From Alnus glutinosa (Eukaryota; Streptophyta; Magnoliopsida; Fagales; Betulaceae), in the NCBI RefSeq assembly GCF_958979055.1, contig NC_084898.1:1250001-1314000 (forward strand): DNA of 64,000 nt, read 5' to 3'. The notes below the pieces were generated by a model that ran no database searches, was not told where the DNA came from, and saw nothing but the letters and a program-made list of their open reading frames with translations. Position 1 is the stretch's first letter. Each line of letters begins with the position of its first letter. Positions 34,956 to 47,743 of this stretch are shown here, piece by piece. Both the position numbers and the translations under genes were made by a program.

Positions 34956-35769
34956 ACATCAGGTGATATATAGCGCCCTAATTTGAGTGGCTGAAGCTGA
35001 AGCAGCTGCTTTTGAAGTAACAGAAAGAAAAGTCACGGCTGGAGTCCTATAGAAAAGATCATGAAAGAGGTGATGAGAATGGTACTTGAATCCATTTACG
35101 ATCTCGAGCTACAAACTTTGTATATGTCATATTAGAAAGCATATTATTCAAAATGATTGAAATACCGTGCGTCTTTATATTGCAAGTGTAAATGACAATG
35201 CCATATCAAGACAATGACAGATAGTTACCATTTTCATCTATGCTTGTTGGCAAACTTAAGGATTCAAATTGGAGTTGAACACTATACATTAGGTTTCCAT
35301 TGCACAAATCATAAAACTAGAGACAGGTGAATATGAGAGAGGACTCTAATGGGGTCTAGTTGCCCGAGCAGGTGGGTTCTGCACTTCAGACTGTCTGGGC
35401 ATCTGTCCTGGCAAGTAACCCCATTGAGAGGCCCGCTCTCATTTGTGCTCGTAACCAAATTGCAGCGAATACTTATCCATTTTAAACCGTGAAACTACAA
35501 GCATATTAAAGTGCCCTATTTGTGCAATATAATTTCCGTGAACTATGTATAGTTTACATATGCAGTTCCCCAAAACATTCAAATCAGATTTGTTCAATGT
35601 GAGACTTGAACAGGAGGGAGATGCTTTGTACAAATTACAAATGAAAGGAAGCACTGGTGGCAAAATCGTATTGTCAGGTAAGAAAGGCATATGGAGGAAC
35701 CATCAATGGCGTTGGTCATTCTGCTTCCTAGCATGCTGCTTTCTGTTCTTCCTTTCAATTCTCATCCAA
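34956..35769. other. Convergent intergenic region (3' UTRs)
   Basis: The stop codon of the DUF2439 gene (plus strand) and the stop codon of the ABIL gene (minus strand) face each other 814 bases apart, so both 3' UTRs lie here. No further gene is seen. A mildly inverted patch about 35335-35440 (gagag...ctctc) may be a small repeat. Confidence 0.6.
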
Positions 35770-38700
35770 CTATTTGTATAATATGCCTTCTCTTTTGGAC
35801 TTGTGCATGCTAAGCAAGGCCTTCAACAGCCCTTTGCTTTTGCCAGAATTTTGTAAAATACCTTTTGACCTGTCTCTTTCAGCATGAATAGGCAATGAAA
35901 CTGACCTCCGGGGCTCTGATGGGTACTGCAAACATAAAACATTTTTTTTTTTTGAGTTAAGAAGTTTCTGTTTGGGTAAGGAATGAGAGAGGGGTGCGGG
36001 GCTCGGGGTGTCCGAGTAGGTGGATCTCGCACCCCAGGGTCTCACCCGGCATCCCAATCCATGCACCCTACCTCTCATTCCCTACCCGAATTTCCTGAAA
36101 TTACCGTCTACTTTTAGAGCAACCGGTGGTTTTTGTGCTTACCCGTTTATTGGCGGTAGAATAGTTCGTAGCAGTTGATCTCCTAACAAGAGATCCAGAC
36201 CGTATGAAAGGAAAGCGACATGGTGAGACTGATCGGTTCTCTGATTTTATGGGAAGGAAAAAGAGATTATGATCAGTACAGAATATGCAGCAAAGACCCT
36301 CTGAACCACACAATCAAGTACACCTATCAACGTGTGAGATGATATATTTGTAATGACATTCTAATTCCCATAATAAGAACAAAACCATTTTCACAAACCT
36401 GGTGCTCTGCGGGATGCAACTTTTGTAAACTGAAAAGTTCCAGGTCTTGAGGAAGATTGTGGAGACCATAGAGCAGGGTGCCTTTTTCTGTATCAAAATT
36501 GTTTACCGATAGAGCATGAGCTTGGTAAAGTTTACACAAAAAAAATAAACCAATGTAGTGCCAACATCTACCTGACTATTGTTGGAGGGGTCTCACTAGT
36601 TGTTGCGTGAACAGCTTTGCCTATAAATCCAAAAACACAACTTATCAGGCCATCAGCTTTCCCTAGTAGCTTGTATGAAGGGCATTAGTAACAGGGATTA
36701 GGGTCTCGTTTAATTAAATGGGTTGGATGACCTGAACCCGGCATGCAAACGCAAATTGCCAACCCTAACATTAGTAATGCTACTTCTCAAATTGCTGAGG
36801 TGTTTTTAGGTCATAAAAAATTAAGCTACTATGCTACCTTATCGTAATAAATAATTTTTCACTAAGATTCAAATGTTAGGATGACATGCTCATTGAACGA
36901 AGTGTTGCCAGGGGCATTACAACTTATACTACAAGTTCTTTACAAATTGAGGTGACCACTAAAATATGGACTGCTACGTGGCAGTCCACCTAACACTTAC
37001 CACGTTTACAAACTGGCGTGATAGTCCGCATGATATCTATAAATGCGGACTATCACGTGAGTTTGTAAGGAAATTGTAGTAAAAGATAGTACTAAATGCA
37101 GCACAGGGCAGATGTAATACCACTTCCAAACTGACAGAAGTCCTCTTTAGCCTTCTTATGTATCGGTTGAGAGTGGCCAACAGCATCCGTGGTTGTCCCA
37201 GCTGAACAAAGCAAAATTGGCATGACCATTAACACCCACAAATGTAAGCTTTAAAGTATTGTAAATTAGGGTAAAGTGAAATAGCAGAGGAGAATGTATT
37301 TGCCTGGAAAGATGTACCGCTTATGATGCCTGGGAAATTTTACAGCCAATGATTGTTGAAAAAGGCCCCCGCAATCAGTGAAGTATTGGCATGTTCGGAG
37401 TCTCTGAAATTTCCAGCAATTTTTTTTTTTTAAGTGAAAAGAAAAAGAAAAGTAAATAGGCTAAAAACTCTGCAAATTCTAAAATTGTCAAGTTCAAGTA
37501 TGTATTATACAACAAATGAAACCTAAAGAAAGGAGGCGAGTAAAGAAGCTGCGCTCACAGCCCATGTTTTAAACATTATCCATTCAGGACAGTGGCGTTA
37601 ACTTTGCTAAGAGCCTAACCATTGATCTAAAAAGCTCTAAGATTGTTGATATTGATTTGGTTAAATCCTTAACCTTTAGGATCGTAACAGGTTAAAATTA
37701 TGACTCCCCAATACTCTAAATTATAATTTGTAATCCAACCATAAACGTGATTCAGACGTGTTGTTGTTAGAATATTAATTAAATGATTAAATTCACTCAT
37801 TTGTATAAGCTTAAGCTTTTGGGTTAAGTGGTTCTTTAACATAATATCGGAGTACAAGTTCTGAGTTCGAACCTTAACTCTACAATTCACCCTCTATTTC
37901 AGTTAAATACTTTACATGTTGGCTATCCTTTATTAAGGGGACATGAGGGAAAGCGTTAGACTTCCTATCAACTTAAACTTTTGGGATATGTGGTGATTTA
38001 ATATGAATAACAATCATGGGTGTGGAGGACAGGTTTCTATATAGAAAGTTTCTAGCTACCAATATTCATATGCTGACTGACAGAAAAGTGAACAAAAGGA
38101 ATACCTGTTCAATGCAAGAGAACCTAAGCTCAGTTCTAGATAGTTCACAGATCTTTTCATCCAAAAATCCATTAACCTTATATGCCACAGAACCCAAGTG
38201 GTCCACAGTATTGACGAAAGCTTTAATGGCATAATCTTTCAAGGTCTCCACCAGTACACTATGCACATTTTTTTTGAAGTACAGAGTTAATCTTCTCAAA
38301 TGTAACTATGAAAAATATAGAAGGAAAAATACCCCATCTCTCAGATAGTGCAGTAAGTCAGTAACTTTCTGTCCAGAAAACAGAAATGAAAATGAAAATA
38401 GTGAAAAAAATAAATAAATAAAGTTGGGATGACTCACGTGTGATCTTGATCTTCTTTGCTGTAAGCTGCTTCAAAATGCTCTGCTGCTGAGTACAACTGT
38501 TTCCTCAGATCCTTCAATTCCTAAATACATTTGCAGGGAAGGAGAGTTTGTAATCCAATTTACAGGATACTGTTACATATATTTTCTTTCATATATTTGC
38601 TTGAAGTTGAAGCATCACTGGAAGGGACTTGTAACAATGCGTTTAGCATTGCAATTTTGCAGACCAAAAGTGTGATTTTAAACCCAATCAAAGAAATATA

Positions 38701-39360
38701 TCATTTGGGAGTGCATTTTTAAATCACAGGCAAGGAGGTGCATTTTAAAAAATGCACGATTTTAAAGACTAATTGCGATTTTAAAGGCCAAACTGGAATT
38801 TTACCAAACACTTAACTGCAATTTTAAAAATCACTTTTTCAAATGGCACATTTTAAATTCGCTATTTTTAAATCAACATTTTAAAATCACAAACCCAAAC
38901 GGATAAATGCAAATGAACATTATACATTCCTCAATGGAATAATTCAAATTTCTAACATGGGGCCATTATAAGATTGATAAATATGACAGTTCACAAGAAC
39001 TAAATCATGAGAATGCTAGCTTGGGACATTATATTCCTCAATGGGTAATGTTGGGGGGATAAACACAAAATTTTGAAGGTGAGACCTTGATGCAACATGC
39101 AGGGTTTGAGTCCAACAATATTATATGAGTCCCCTTTTTTTTTTCTTTTTTTATTTTAGTTTCTATATTTGATATGAAATTATATCATGTACTCCACAGG
39201 TAAACAATAAGAAAAGATTTGCCTAACTCAAAATAAATTGTTAGAGAGAACAGACCTTGAGGCTATCAGAAAAGAATAACCTCTTCTGCATGAAGAGTTC
39301 ATCATTGTGGGAAGCTTCTTGCTTTACAGAAACAGAAGAGGGAGACTTCACACTTTCCAT
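35770..39360 (-). CDS. ABIL: ABI-like protein (ABIL2/3 type), WAVE/SCAR complex subunit
   Basis: ABIL proteins are the plant Abi subunit of the WAVE/SCAR complex that activates ARP2/3 actin nucleation. Nine exons, listed 5' to 3' on the minus strand: 39256-39360, 38438-38520, 38105-38258, 37304-37403, 37121-37201, 36572-36620, 36399-36487, 36143-36240, 35770-35925. They join into 915 bases (304 residues), near the family's ~300-330. The N-terminal conserved helical region carries ELKDLRKQLYSAAEHFE, VETLKDYAIKAFVNTVDHLG and RTELRFSCIEQ. The C-terminal half is Ser/Pro/Arg-rich with ENRSVSP, RFPFIRSGSL and YPSEPRRSVS. Intron 4 starts with GC instead of GT. The exon 8 acceptor could instead be about 78 bases further upstream in the same frame. 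A usable acceptor just upstream of the ATG suggests a 5' UTR intron. ABIL2 versus ABIL3 is not resolved. Confidence 0.9.
35974..36087. repeat. Inverted repeat in the last ABIL intron
   Basis: The arm gggtaaggaatgagagag (35974-35991) faces its near-complement 'ctctcattccctaccc' (36072-36087) across about 80 bases of GC-rich sequence. This is a probable small MITE, wholly inside intron 8 (35926-36142). Confidence 0.6.
37007..37067. repeat. Hairpin in ABIL intron 5
   Basis: The arm cgtgatagtccgcat is followed after about 10 bases by its exact complement atgcggactatcacg, with further imperfect pairing outside. A similar phrase 'ggactgctacgtggcagtcc' lies 30-50 bases to the left. It is probably the end of a MITE; it is too small for a confident pre-miRNA call. 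Confidence 0.6.
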
Positions 39361-42300
39361 GAAATGAATGCTCTTGGCCTGCTAAACCAATGAAATCCAA
39401 AACAAACATTCAAAATCTGTTTTACCTGCCTTGACACTTGAACCAAAAAAAAAAAAAAAAAAGAAGAAAAGAAAAAAGAAAAAAGAAAAGAAAAGGTCAT
39501 CCTGATTCCTGATCCCAACATTTAACTGCTCCTAGAAAATCAAAATGATGATTCTATTAAATCATTGTTGTAAGAAACCTTAAGCAATAGGAAATGGTGA
39601 ATGATTAAATTGGGCCCTCTTGGACTTGAACCAAGACCTCGCCCGTGAAGTTAAATCATCATACCAACCGTTCAACCAATTGAGAGAGAATCGATAAATT
39701 CTTTTTCGGAATTAATCAATTAATTAATATTTTAACACCCCATGTATGGGTTTAGACTTCCTTCAATAAATAAGTTTAGCACGTAGAATATTTAATTGAA
39801 ATGAAAAGTAAAATACAGAATCAGGATTTAAACTCAAAATAACTACTCCCATGCCATGTTAAATCATCATTTGTCCCAAAAAGAAGTGAAGAGAGTATTT
39901 GGTTGGTTTCAGTTAAGAAATTAGAGACAAATACAATACACTCGAGGATGTTTTATTGTTCTTTTTCTCTCAATTCTGAGCAAGCAAACAAGGAATAAAA
40001 AACATAGAAACCTAGTTTTCTTATATCAGTTTCAACATCAAGTTTTGGGTTGTTCAACACCAGTATTTTGCCTTAACATCCAGTATTTGTACTGACCATG
40101 AAACTGTTCATTTCTAGATGCGTTATGGAAAACGTTTTTCAAGTTGACTCTTCAATTACAATGGTTAGTATAATAAGCCTCAAAACTACTTGCTATTTAG
40201 CCCCTTAAAAACTATACTCACACCCCTCTAAAAACCACTGAACATTAAAAAATGACACTTTAACACCCTCCAACTACCACACCGTTTTAAGTTATACTCT
40301 CAATAAGCATCTGGAGTTAAAATGGATGAAGAAAAGCCACACGAGAGGTGCTCGTGAATTTTTCATTTCAACTATCCAAATTGCCTCTAAAAATTATTAA
40401 AAATAAAAAATAAAAACTGAAAGGGGTGGCCACCCCTTCACCGGTTGAGTGGTCGAACATCCCCAACAGCTTGTGGGGGTGGTTCGGCCACCTCCTATTC
40501 TATTTTTGGGTTGTAGAACCACCCCCCGTTCTATTTTTAAGGAAACTTCACTCATTATTGGGTTCTCAACTGGGCCTATAATAAATATCCCTTAGGTGAT
40601 CACAAAAAGGCGGTACTTTTTTTGTTTTTTCCTTTTCTTTTTCTTTTACACTTTGTATAAAACCAAAGAAAGAAAAACATAAGATTTGTGATCAGCCTTC
40701 TGATCAACCAGGCGGCAGATACAGGAAGTGTTGAAGGAATTAAACATCTAATAAAATACAAGAAAGAACCAAGAAATGATGAGATAAAGTTCAGCATACA
40801 CACCAGCTGGGTCATCCTTGTTCGTGCTGTGAAAGTACTGCAATCCAAAACCCACCTCCCAGTGAAGCTCAAGACTCTAAATAACCATCCAAATGCTCAA
40901 GAAGACATCAACAGAAGTACAGTTCATCTTTTTTCACATAAAAAAATCTCAGCATAAAGGAGAGAGAGAGTGATATATTGAGGAAGAGACTTGATCAGTA
41001 ACAGTAGCAGGATAAGGCAGGTCAGTGAGAAGCTTTTGCTATTGGAGCACGGGATATATATGAAAGCAAAAAATGATTCTTGCTCAAGCTTGAGTACCAA
41101 CCATTTTTGTTTCTAGAGAATACTTCCCTTGAAGACAAGTCATGGTGCGATTATTGTCAAAATTGGGACCCGCCAATTGTAATGAAAATATCAAGTCTTA
41201 AATTTTAATTAAATCAATTGATCATGGATCACTGTGGGGTTAGCTAGCAACTTTGCCTGCACATTAGTTTATTTGGGGAAGAAAGTATGCACAGAAGTTA
41301 ATGAATATTTGGTTGATAGCTCGAATCTATCTTCTGATAGCCCATTGAATTTTAAGTTTTGTCATCTTGCGAGTTAAAAGCTCACCTATGAAATTAAATT
41401 ACAAAAATACTTTATAGTTTAAGAGTTAAAGAAGTGTTAAAAGTGTTTCGTCCTACGATTTTGCCAAACAAGTATTTTTAAACAAAATTATGAAAAGTAA
41501 TTCGTTTGAAAAAAATTAAAATAACAGGTTATAAATATAAAAAAAATTTACGTTTTCACACCGTTAAGGATGTATTTTTTAATAATGTATAATTTTAAAG
41601 GTAGTTTGAGACTATTTTTTAAATCACAAGTTTTACCAAAACCATTACATTTATATACCAAAACCATTACATTTATATCATATAAGTCCAACCCTTGGAT
41701 ATATAGAATCCTCAATGGCTATTATTATGGTTTCTTCATCAATTTTGTCGGTTGCTCAGTTTTGCTTTTGAAAATATAGCTAGTTTTTATAATGATGTAG
41801 TTTTGGTCGATCGAACCCTCAGGTATAGAATTCTCAACCAAACCCACAAAATTGTTAAAGAAATGATAATAATAGTGATCGAGGATTCTATATCTAATGG
41901 TTTGTTTTATATGATATTAAACCTAATGATTTTAAAGGGTTTTTTTTTTTGGATATTTAAGAGTGTTTTGTGTTTAAATTATTTGTTAATATTTCTGTTT
42001 TGAGAAGAAAATAAAAAATAAAAAAACAAAAATTTTAACAAACAGATAGCACTATACATACACCAACACTTTTAATGGCCATAATTCCACGGCATTGAGG
42101 CAAGGGTGGAGGACCCTTGTCTGCCCTCAAGGCAGGAAAGTATGGAGGAAGTCCACATCCAATTAATATGCAAATTGAGATTTATTGACCATTGAACTCT
42201 GCTTGAATGCCCCTTGTCGTAGGCATCTTGCTTAATGCTTATCACCAACAAATAACAAAAACTCGGGTAATGAGTCAAACAGTGAACTTCGCTCTTCAAA

Positions 42301-42740
42301 GGACCAAAGTTTTCTCCAAACTAAATTGGATGAAATTCTTCTGAACTGGTCTGTTAGGGCATGTCTCATTAGAGCGTGTAATTTTCATATGCATTTTTAA
42401 TAAGACAGTGTATTAAACTAGACTAGTTTAGAGAAATGCCCCCGACTCAGTTTGAAAGAAAACTGTCTCTCTTCAAAAGCCTTTGATACAGATATAATAT
42501 CTAAGATTTGCATTGCCAGTAGAGAAAAATTCAGAGAATAATACCCACTTTAAGAAACGTAAAAATGTACTGAACACTAAGCGATTATGAATGCCAATGC
42601 CAAGGCACATGTTGAAAATTTGTGCCACAGAGTGGTCGGATTAGGATACAAATTGGGAAGCAAATAATTTGAAATAACAGAATCGGCATCGGTATTGGAA
42701 TTGATAGCAGACTAACAACCGTTGCCAGTTTGGCTCTCTT
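39361..42740. other. Region between ABIL and RPN12
   Basis: No protein gene is supported; ORFs at 40600-40957 lie on both strands and match nothing. On the minus strand, a TATA-like stretch near 41050-41060 followed by CT-rich DNA (about 40955-40975) could be the ABIL promoter and a non-coding first exon, spliced to the acceptor just 5' of the ATG. Other contents are a poly-A-rich tract at 39448-39495, a tRNA-like repeat at 39611-39690, a GC-rich 'ggggtggccaccccttc' inverted patch at about 40420-40530, and the RPN12 3' UTR close to 42740. Confidence 0.4.
39611..39690 (-). repeat. tRNA-related repeat (possible SINE or pseudo-tRNA)
   Basis: On the minus strand, cttgg-ttcaagt-ccaag (39619-39635) forms a perfect T-arm with a B-box-like ggttcaagtcc, and an A-box-like 'tggttgaacggttgg' lies about 50 bases upstream. 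The ends do not form a 7-bp acceptor stem, so it is not a functional tRNA. A tRNA-derived SINE fragment is the likeliest reading. Confidence 0.35.
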
Positions 42741-45700
42741 TTACACAATCCGCTCCAACTCTCTTGCGTAGCTGAGTGTCTGGTTGATCAGTTGCAGAGA
42801 AGGTATTTCCTTGCAAGGTGCAGAGTCTTTTGCCTTCTGGAAAAATACAAAGCCATTCTTTATCTCCCACTCAGTATGCTCCTGCATTCAAGTAACAGAT
42901 TATGAGGATTTTTTATATATTTTTTTTTATTTTATATTTTTATTTAATTTTGGTGGTGAAAGACTTGAGGAATATAAAATGAAAGGGAAAATGTATATTC
43001 GATTGGTGGGAGAGGCGTCTTTCCGTTATGGTGGATTCATAACTAATGGAACATCTAATTGTGTTTTTAGTAATTAACATAAATCCAGAAAACTATAGCC
43101 ATCAAGTATTTGAGCCATATCTTCTATTTTGATACATCCCAGAACCATGGCTAATCCCTTGGGCTAGAGCCTCATTCATCCCAAACAATTGGCTGCTCCT
43201 AACATTCAACTTTGTGATGCAGCATTCCCACCTTTAAACAAAGGGCTTCTGGCAAGAGTTTGGACATGATCTAAAGGTATTTCACCACTAACCAGATAGT
43301 TGTTGAAACAAGAGATCACTTAAATTGCTCCCAAGTTGGACAGAAAGTTTGAATAATTGGAAGAAAAAAAATGACGTGCGGCAACAATGCATACCTCCTT
43401 GATGTATTCCAACAGTTGTTGGTCAGAAGGGTACAGCAACATTTGTCGTGCATCATTAATTGAAAGATAATCATATGCCTTCTCACTACATCCAGCTATT
43501 TCATCTCTGAAAGTGAGAAAAGAAATCAACTAAAAATTAAACATAATTTAGAGAGTAAATACTAACCTATAAATTAAAAACTGATGAATCGGATGAAAAG
43601 GCTTACCACTTCCACCAATCGCATATGTGAAAAGCTTGTTTTTCATGTAAAGTTTACAGATATGGAGTAACATTGCAATATAATTCAGAAAGAGATCTCC
43701 AAATGCTTGTTTGCAGTTTGTTGTTGCCTATTACTTTAAATTCATTATACCCACAAAAGTATTATCGAAGATAAGAATTAACCAAATTACCTGACTGTCT
43801 TCGCCAGAAGATCCATGAAGTAGACATAAGTCTCATGTGGCACTGTTTGTCGAGCACTCAACACGCGGTTGTAAGCCCCTTCCATGAAGGATTGCTCCAA
43901 CTCCACCGCATGCTTAATGCAAAGATTCTCCAAAGCAGTCGGAGAAAGAAGTTCCAGTTCAGTGTGGAATTCAGCAATTCTATTCTGCACAAGGAGTCTC
44001 AACAGGTTGAGACCTAAAATTGGATATTCCTGAGGGGATGGTGGAAGCCGGCTTCTGCTCCAAAGAAAATGAAAATTCATTAGCATACCTTAAAAATTAA
44101 TAATATATGAAAAAAAAAAAAAAAAAAAAAAAAAGGACTGAGTTCTAAGAGACAAAGCAGTAGGAAAGAGTCGGCAGCAGGCATGTTGTTTGATCCAGAT
44201 TTTATTCTTCTTCTTATTATTTTTTATGATCTCATGCTTAATTAATTATATGTTCTTGTAACCTCACTTTTAAATACATAATTATAAGCAGTTGCAAAGC
44301 CACATGTGCCCCCCTCCCCAAAAAAAATCTTTAAAATTCCTGTGCTACCGTTATTGATGTGAGGATAGTTGTAGGCACTAGGCAATGCCCAAACAAATTA
44401 ATTCATGACCCCCAAAATATATACCAAGTGATGATGTATATACTCTTTATACAAGGAAGTAATACATAGATTTTTTGATAAGTAACAAGGAAGTAATACA
44501 TAGATTAATTGAATGCAATGTAAACTCACCCAGCATCTGTGTAATAAGGCTTCAACTGAAAGAAATCCCTCTCGAATGCATCTTGATCCTCGATCTTCAC
44601 ACTGAGAACAACAGCATGCTCATATATATCCCCTGAAAGTTCTCAGGCACACTAAATCATGAGGAAATATCTCAGAAACAAAAAATGGAAATCAGATACA
44701 CTTACTTTACATATTCTCCAATTTTATAGACTCCACAGATACAAGACAATGAGAGTTTAATTAAACAATAAATAGAATGCTCCAATATTTTTTATTTTTT
44801 TTATGAATAATAATAATTTTATAAACAACGGCAAAACCCTCGTACACAAAAAGTATAAAAGAGAACCAAGAGAATCAAGCCTCTAACAGCTACTACAATC
44901 TAGAAAACAAATTAGATCTACCAAATTCCGTGAGGGAAAAGTAGGAACATAAACAATAGCCCAATCCGGAACAGAATGCTCAAATATTATGGTGTCCTAA
45001 CATGGTAGTAACACTTTGGACCTTATATCCATCTAAATTGTTTACACTAATGTGTATTCCTTGTTCATTACAGTATGTATTCCACATTTCAAAACATATT
45101 TGAGGTCCACATATCATAATCGAACATTTGATGCGTTAGATACACTCATGCTTTCTTAGTTTTGATTATTGTTATCTTCTCTTACCTGTTCCAGATAATA
45201 GATAAATCAAATAATGGGTAGTACCATAGTGCACGAGGTTCAAAAATATCAGGACTCAAATGATGTTATGACTTCTTTTGCGACCTAAACATAATGGCAG
45301 AGCATGACTCGTATTGCAAACCCCACCAAATACACTGGGGATTAAAAGAGAACAAATTTTCCCGTTATTGGAATATTATCATAAAGAATTAAGATCTACT
45401 CCTTAATGCCTCCTCTTGGATGCCAAGTTAATAGCGCCACATAGACATGAAGCATATTGCTTTTTAATCCGCACATGGTTATGATTGATTATCAAGATAT
45501 CCTCATATCACCAAAATCCATAGGTCAGTGAAACAAATGTAAAACCAATGACAAAAGAAACACAACATATTAACTGATATGAGCCAAGAGCGTTACTTGC
45601 TAAAGTTAATTCATGGATTGCGTTAGGCGTGTCTTCAAACAATGGCGGAAGGCTTCTGAATTGTGTCAGCAAGACCTGAAAAATGGAAAACAACAATGTG

Positions 45701-46470
45701 AGACATAAGACAAATCCAACTCACTCAGATATTACCCACCTAGAAAAAGGCTTCAGCTCATACACGCCCTCATCCTAAATCACATCCAAGGGCTCACGCT
45801 GCTGCCATCATAAATCACATCCAAAATAATCCAATTCCACAACTTTGTATGTACGAAACCCTATTTGAAACTATACATATTATTATCTGACCAACAATCA
45901 CTCAATGCTTCGACCTCCACCTTAGCAACCATAAACTGATACACAAAGATGGCTACTTTCAACAAGTCCGTACAAATCCCAAATCCACAATTCAAGAAAA
46001 GCCATAGCTAAAACTGCCAAATAACCCGGAAAAAGGTTTACGAAAATTTTAAAATGATACATATAAAATAAGCTCAAACTATATCAATTCTTCCAATTTT
46101 TCAATCATACCAAACATATAGTAACTAATTCATGCTATACCACAATAAAAACCAAAACCCTAATCCTATCGCAAAGTTCCAATCTTTGCCATAACAATTT
46201 GGACCCAGATTCAGCAAATCCATTATCACCATTAATCTCATACCATCCGAAACGCAAACAATCTTTGATTCCTAATCGAAAACAAATCCGACCCAGAAAA
46301 AACGGCGGCAGATTAAACGACTTACAAGTATTCGGCACAAAAAGTCTGGATTTTTCGAACAGTACCTTGAGTTGGGAGAGGAGTCCGTCGCAGGTATCGT
46401 AGTCGTGCCTTACGAACGCGGCTTTGAAGCGCTCGAAGAGCTGCGAAACCTCTGTTAGCTTCGGATCCAT
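42741..46470 (-). CDS. RPN12: 26S proteasome lid subunit RPN12 (non-ATPase subunit 8 homolog)
   Basis: RPN12 (PSMD8) is a PCI-domain subunit of the 19S regulatory particle lid; its incorporation drives joining of lid and base. In Arabidopsis RPN12a affects cytokinin responses. Six exons, listed 5' to 3' on the minus strand: 46366-46470, 45597-45675, 44530-44632, 43791-44054, 43395-43506, 42741-42881. They join into 804 bases giving 267 residues, the same length as the Arabidopsis protein. Recognisable blocks are MDPKLTEVSQLFERFKAAFV, LLTQFRSLPPLFE, EYPILGLNLLRLLVQNR, HAVELEQSFMEGAYNRVLSA, RDEIAGCSEKAYDYLS and the C-terminal SLQLINQTLSYARELERIV. All six exons keep frame and nothing suggests damage. 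A telo-box and site II motifs lie upstream, usual for such genes. Intron 3 carries a poly-A tract near 44105-44133. Confidence 0.96.
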
Positions 46471-46570
46471 TTTCTGTGGCTCCTTGTGGTTCTTCTCCCT
46501 TCTTCGAACTTCGCTCTTTGTCTTCTCTTCTCTCTTCGCTTTGCTTGATGGGGAAGACAGAATTTCCTTT

Positions 46571-46579
46571 TTAGGGTTT
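46571..46579 (-). promoter_or_regulatory. Telo-box (AAACCCTAA) upstream of RPN12
   Basis: The minus strand reads AAACCCTAA about 100 bases upstream of the RPN12 ATG. Telo-boxes are common in promoters and leaders of translation and proteasome genes in plants. A second copy, also on the opposite strand, lies in intron 1 near 46155. The role is inferred from the motif only. Confidence 0.5.
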
Positions 46580-46702
46580 TTCGTGAAAAAAGGAAAAACA
46601 AAATTGGGTCAAATGGGTTGTGTTCTTCAAATCCAACCCGGTAACAGAGATCCATATCAATGGTCTTAGATGAAAAGGTAAGTAATGGTCCTGGACTTTT
46701 AT

Positions 46703-46721
46703 TGGGCCGAGTAATAGCCCA
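46703..46721. promoter_or_regulatory. Inverted pair of site II motifs (TGGGCC / TGGGCT)
   Basis: TGGGCC at 46703-46708 and AGCCCA (TGGGCT on the other strand) at 46716-46721 lie about 235-250 bases upstream of the RPN12 start. A combination of site II elements with a telo-box is the known arrangement of proliferation-linked housekeeping promoters bound by TCP factors. Confidence 0.45.
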
Positions 46722-47743
46722 AGTCCAATGGAAAAATAGAAGAAAGTGAATGTTATTTGGCATCCAGCAATTTGTCCTGGATTGCCATTCGTATTGTTTA
46801 GCGGTTTCAAAACGTGCAGTTTATCCTATGTTTTAAAAATATGAATTTTCACAATTTCAAACCGCACTCCCGGTGCAAAAATGTTAAACTTTTATATATA
46901 CATATATTTTTTAAACCGTCATTTTTCTCTTAAATGCATTCCCAAACAGGTAGGCTCCAAAACCGTGAAATAGAAAATATGAAAACAATATTTGAGTATT
47001 AAAATAAAGTAATGATACTCTACACACTCATTTTACATTGACAAACATAATGTTTTTTTAAATGTTTTTTTCTTTTGTTTTTTGTTTTAAAAAAAAATAA
47101 TTTTTATAAAAAATCACTTAAACAACGTCACCCCAACCAACCAGTATAAAATGAATATTAAGAGTAGCATTATTCGGTAAATAACAGGAAACAAAGAATG
47201 AAAGAAATAACACAAGTGACCTTTCATAAATTTTTGTTTGATATTTGAATGAATTTCATTAAAAAGCACTATGTAAATTTTAAGCTCAAATCAATATAGA
47301 ACGAATGATAACGATTAATTCATCACTTATTTTAAAAGTTTAATATGATATTAAAAAAAATATTATAAGTTCGAATCTTGTATCAGTTAATTCACCTTTA
47401 TTTTTTAATTAAATATTTTACGTGTTTAGCTTTATTTATTAATAAAGAAATTAAAACCATGTATAAGAGAAAGTATTAAAATATTAATTGAATAATTAAA
47501 TTTATTATTTCCTTTTGCCTTAAATAATTGTTCGGACAAATAAACCTTATCATGGCTTCTCACAGTTATGACTGATATGCAACTTCCGATAGAAAAATGT
47601 TGAAGGCTGAGAAAAAATTAATAAATAAATATATTGCTGAGAGGTATAGTTTGCTAACGTGCGCGGTGGTGCGCACAAAACCCTCCTTATCTATCTATCC
47701 CACTCTCACCTGGCACATTGTTCCACACCAGAGCTCAAGCCCA

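Larger units (their letters stand above)
46471..47743. other. Divergent promoter region of RPN12 and plastid bS6
   Basis: The two genes start head-to-head, 1.27 kb apart. The RPN12 side has the motifs listed separately. The bS6 side has an 'aaaaccctcc' telo-box-like phrase near 47679 followed by 'cttatctatc' (GATA-type) within about 70 bases of the ATG. The middle (46850-47500) is AT-rich with a dispersed-repeat-like patch at about 47330-47480. No further gene is seen. Confidence 0.55.

Noticed and set aside
36314..36539. Long minus-strand frames over ABIL exon 7
   Set aside because: They run in frames other than the spliced ABIL frame; the acceptor at 36487/36488 gives the family-like protein.
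40600..40957. Overlapping ORFs of about 90 residues on both strands upstream of ABIL
   Set aside because: Neither matches a family. The position fits the promoter and 5' UTR of ABIL better.
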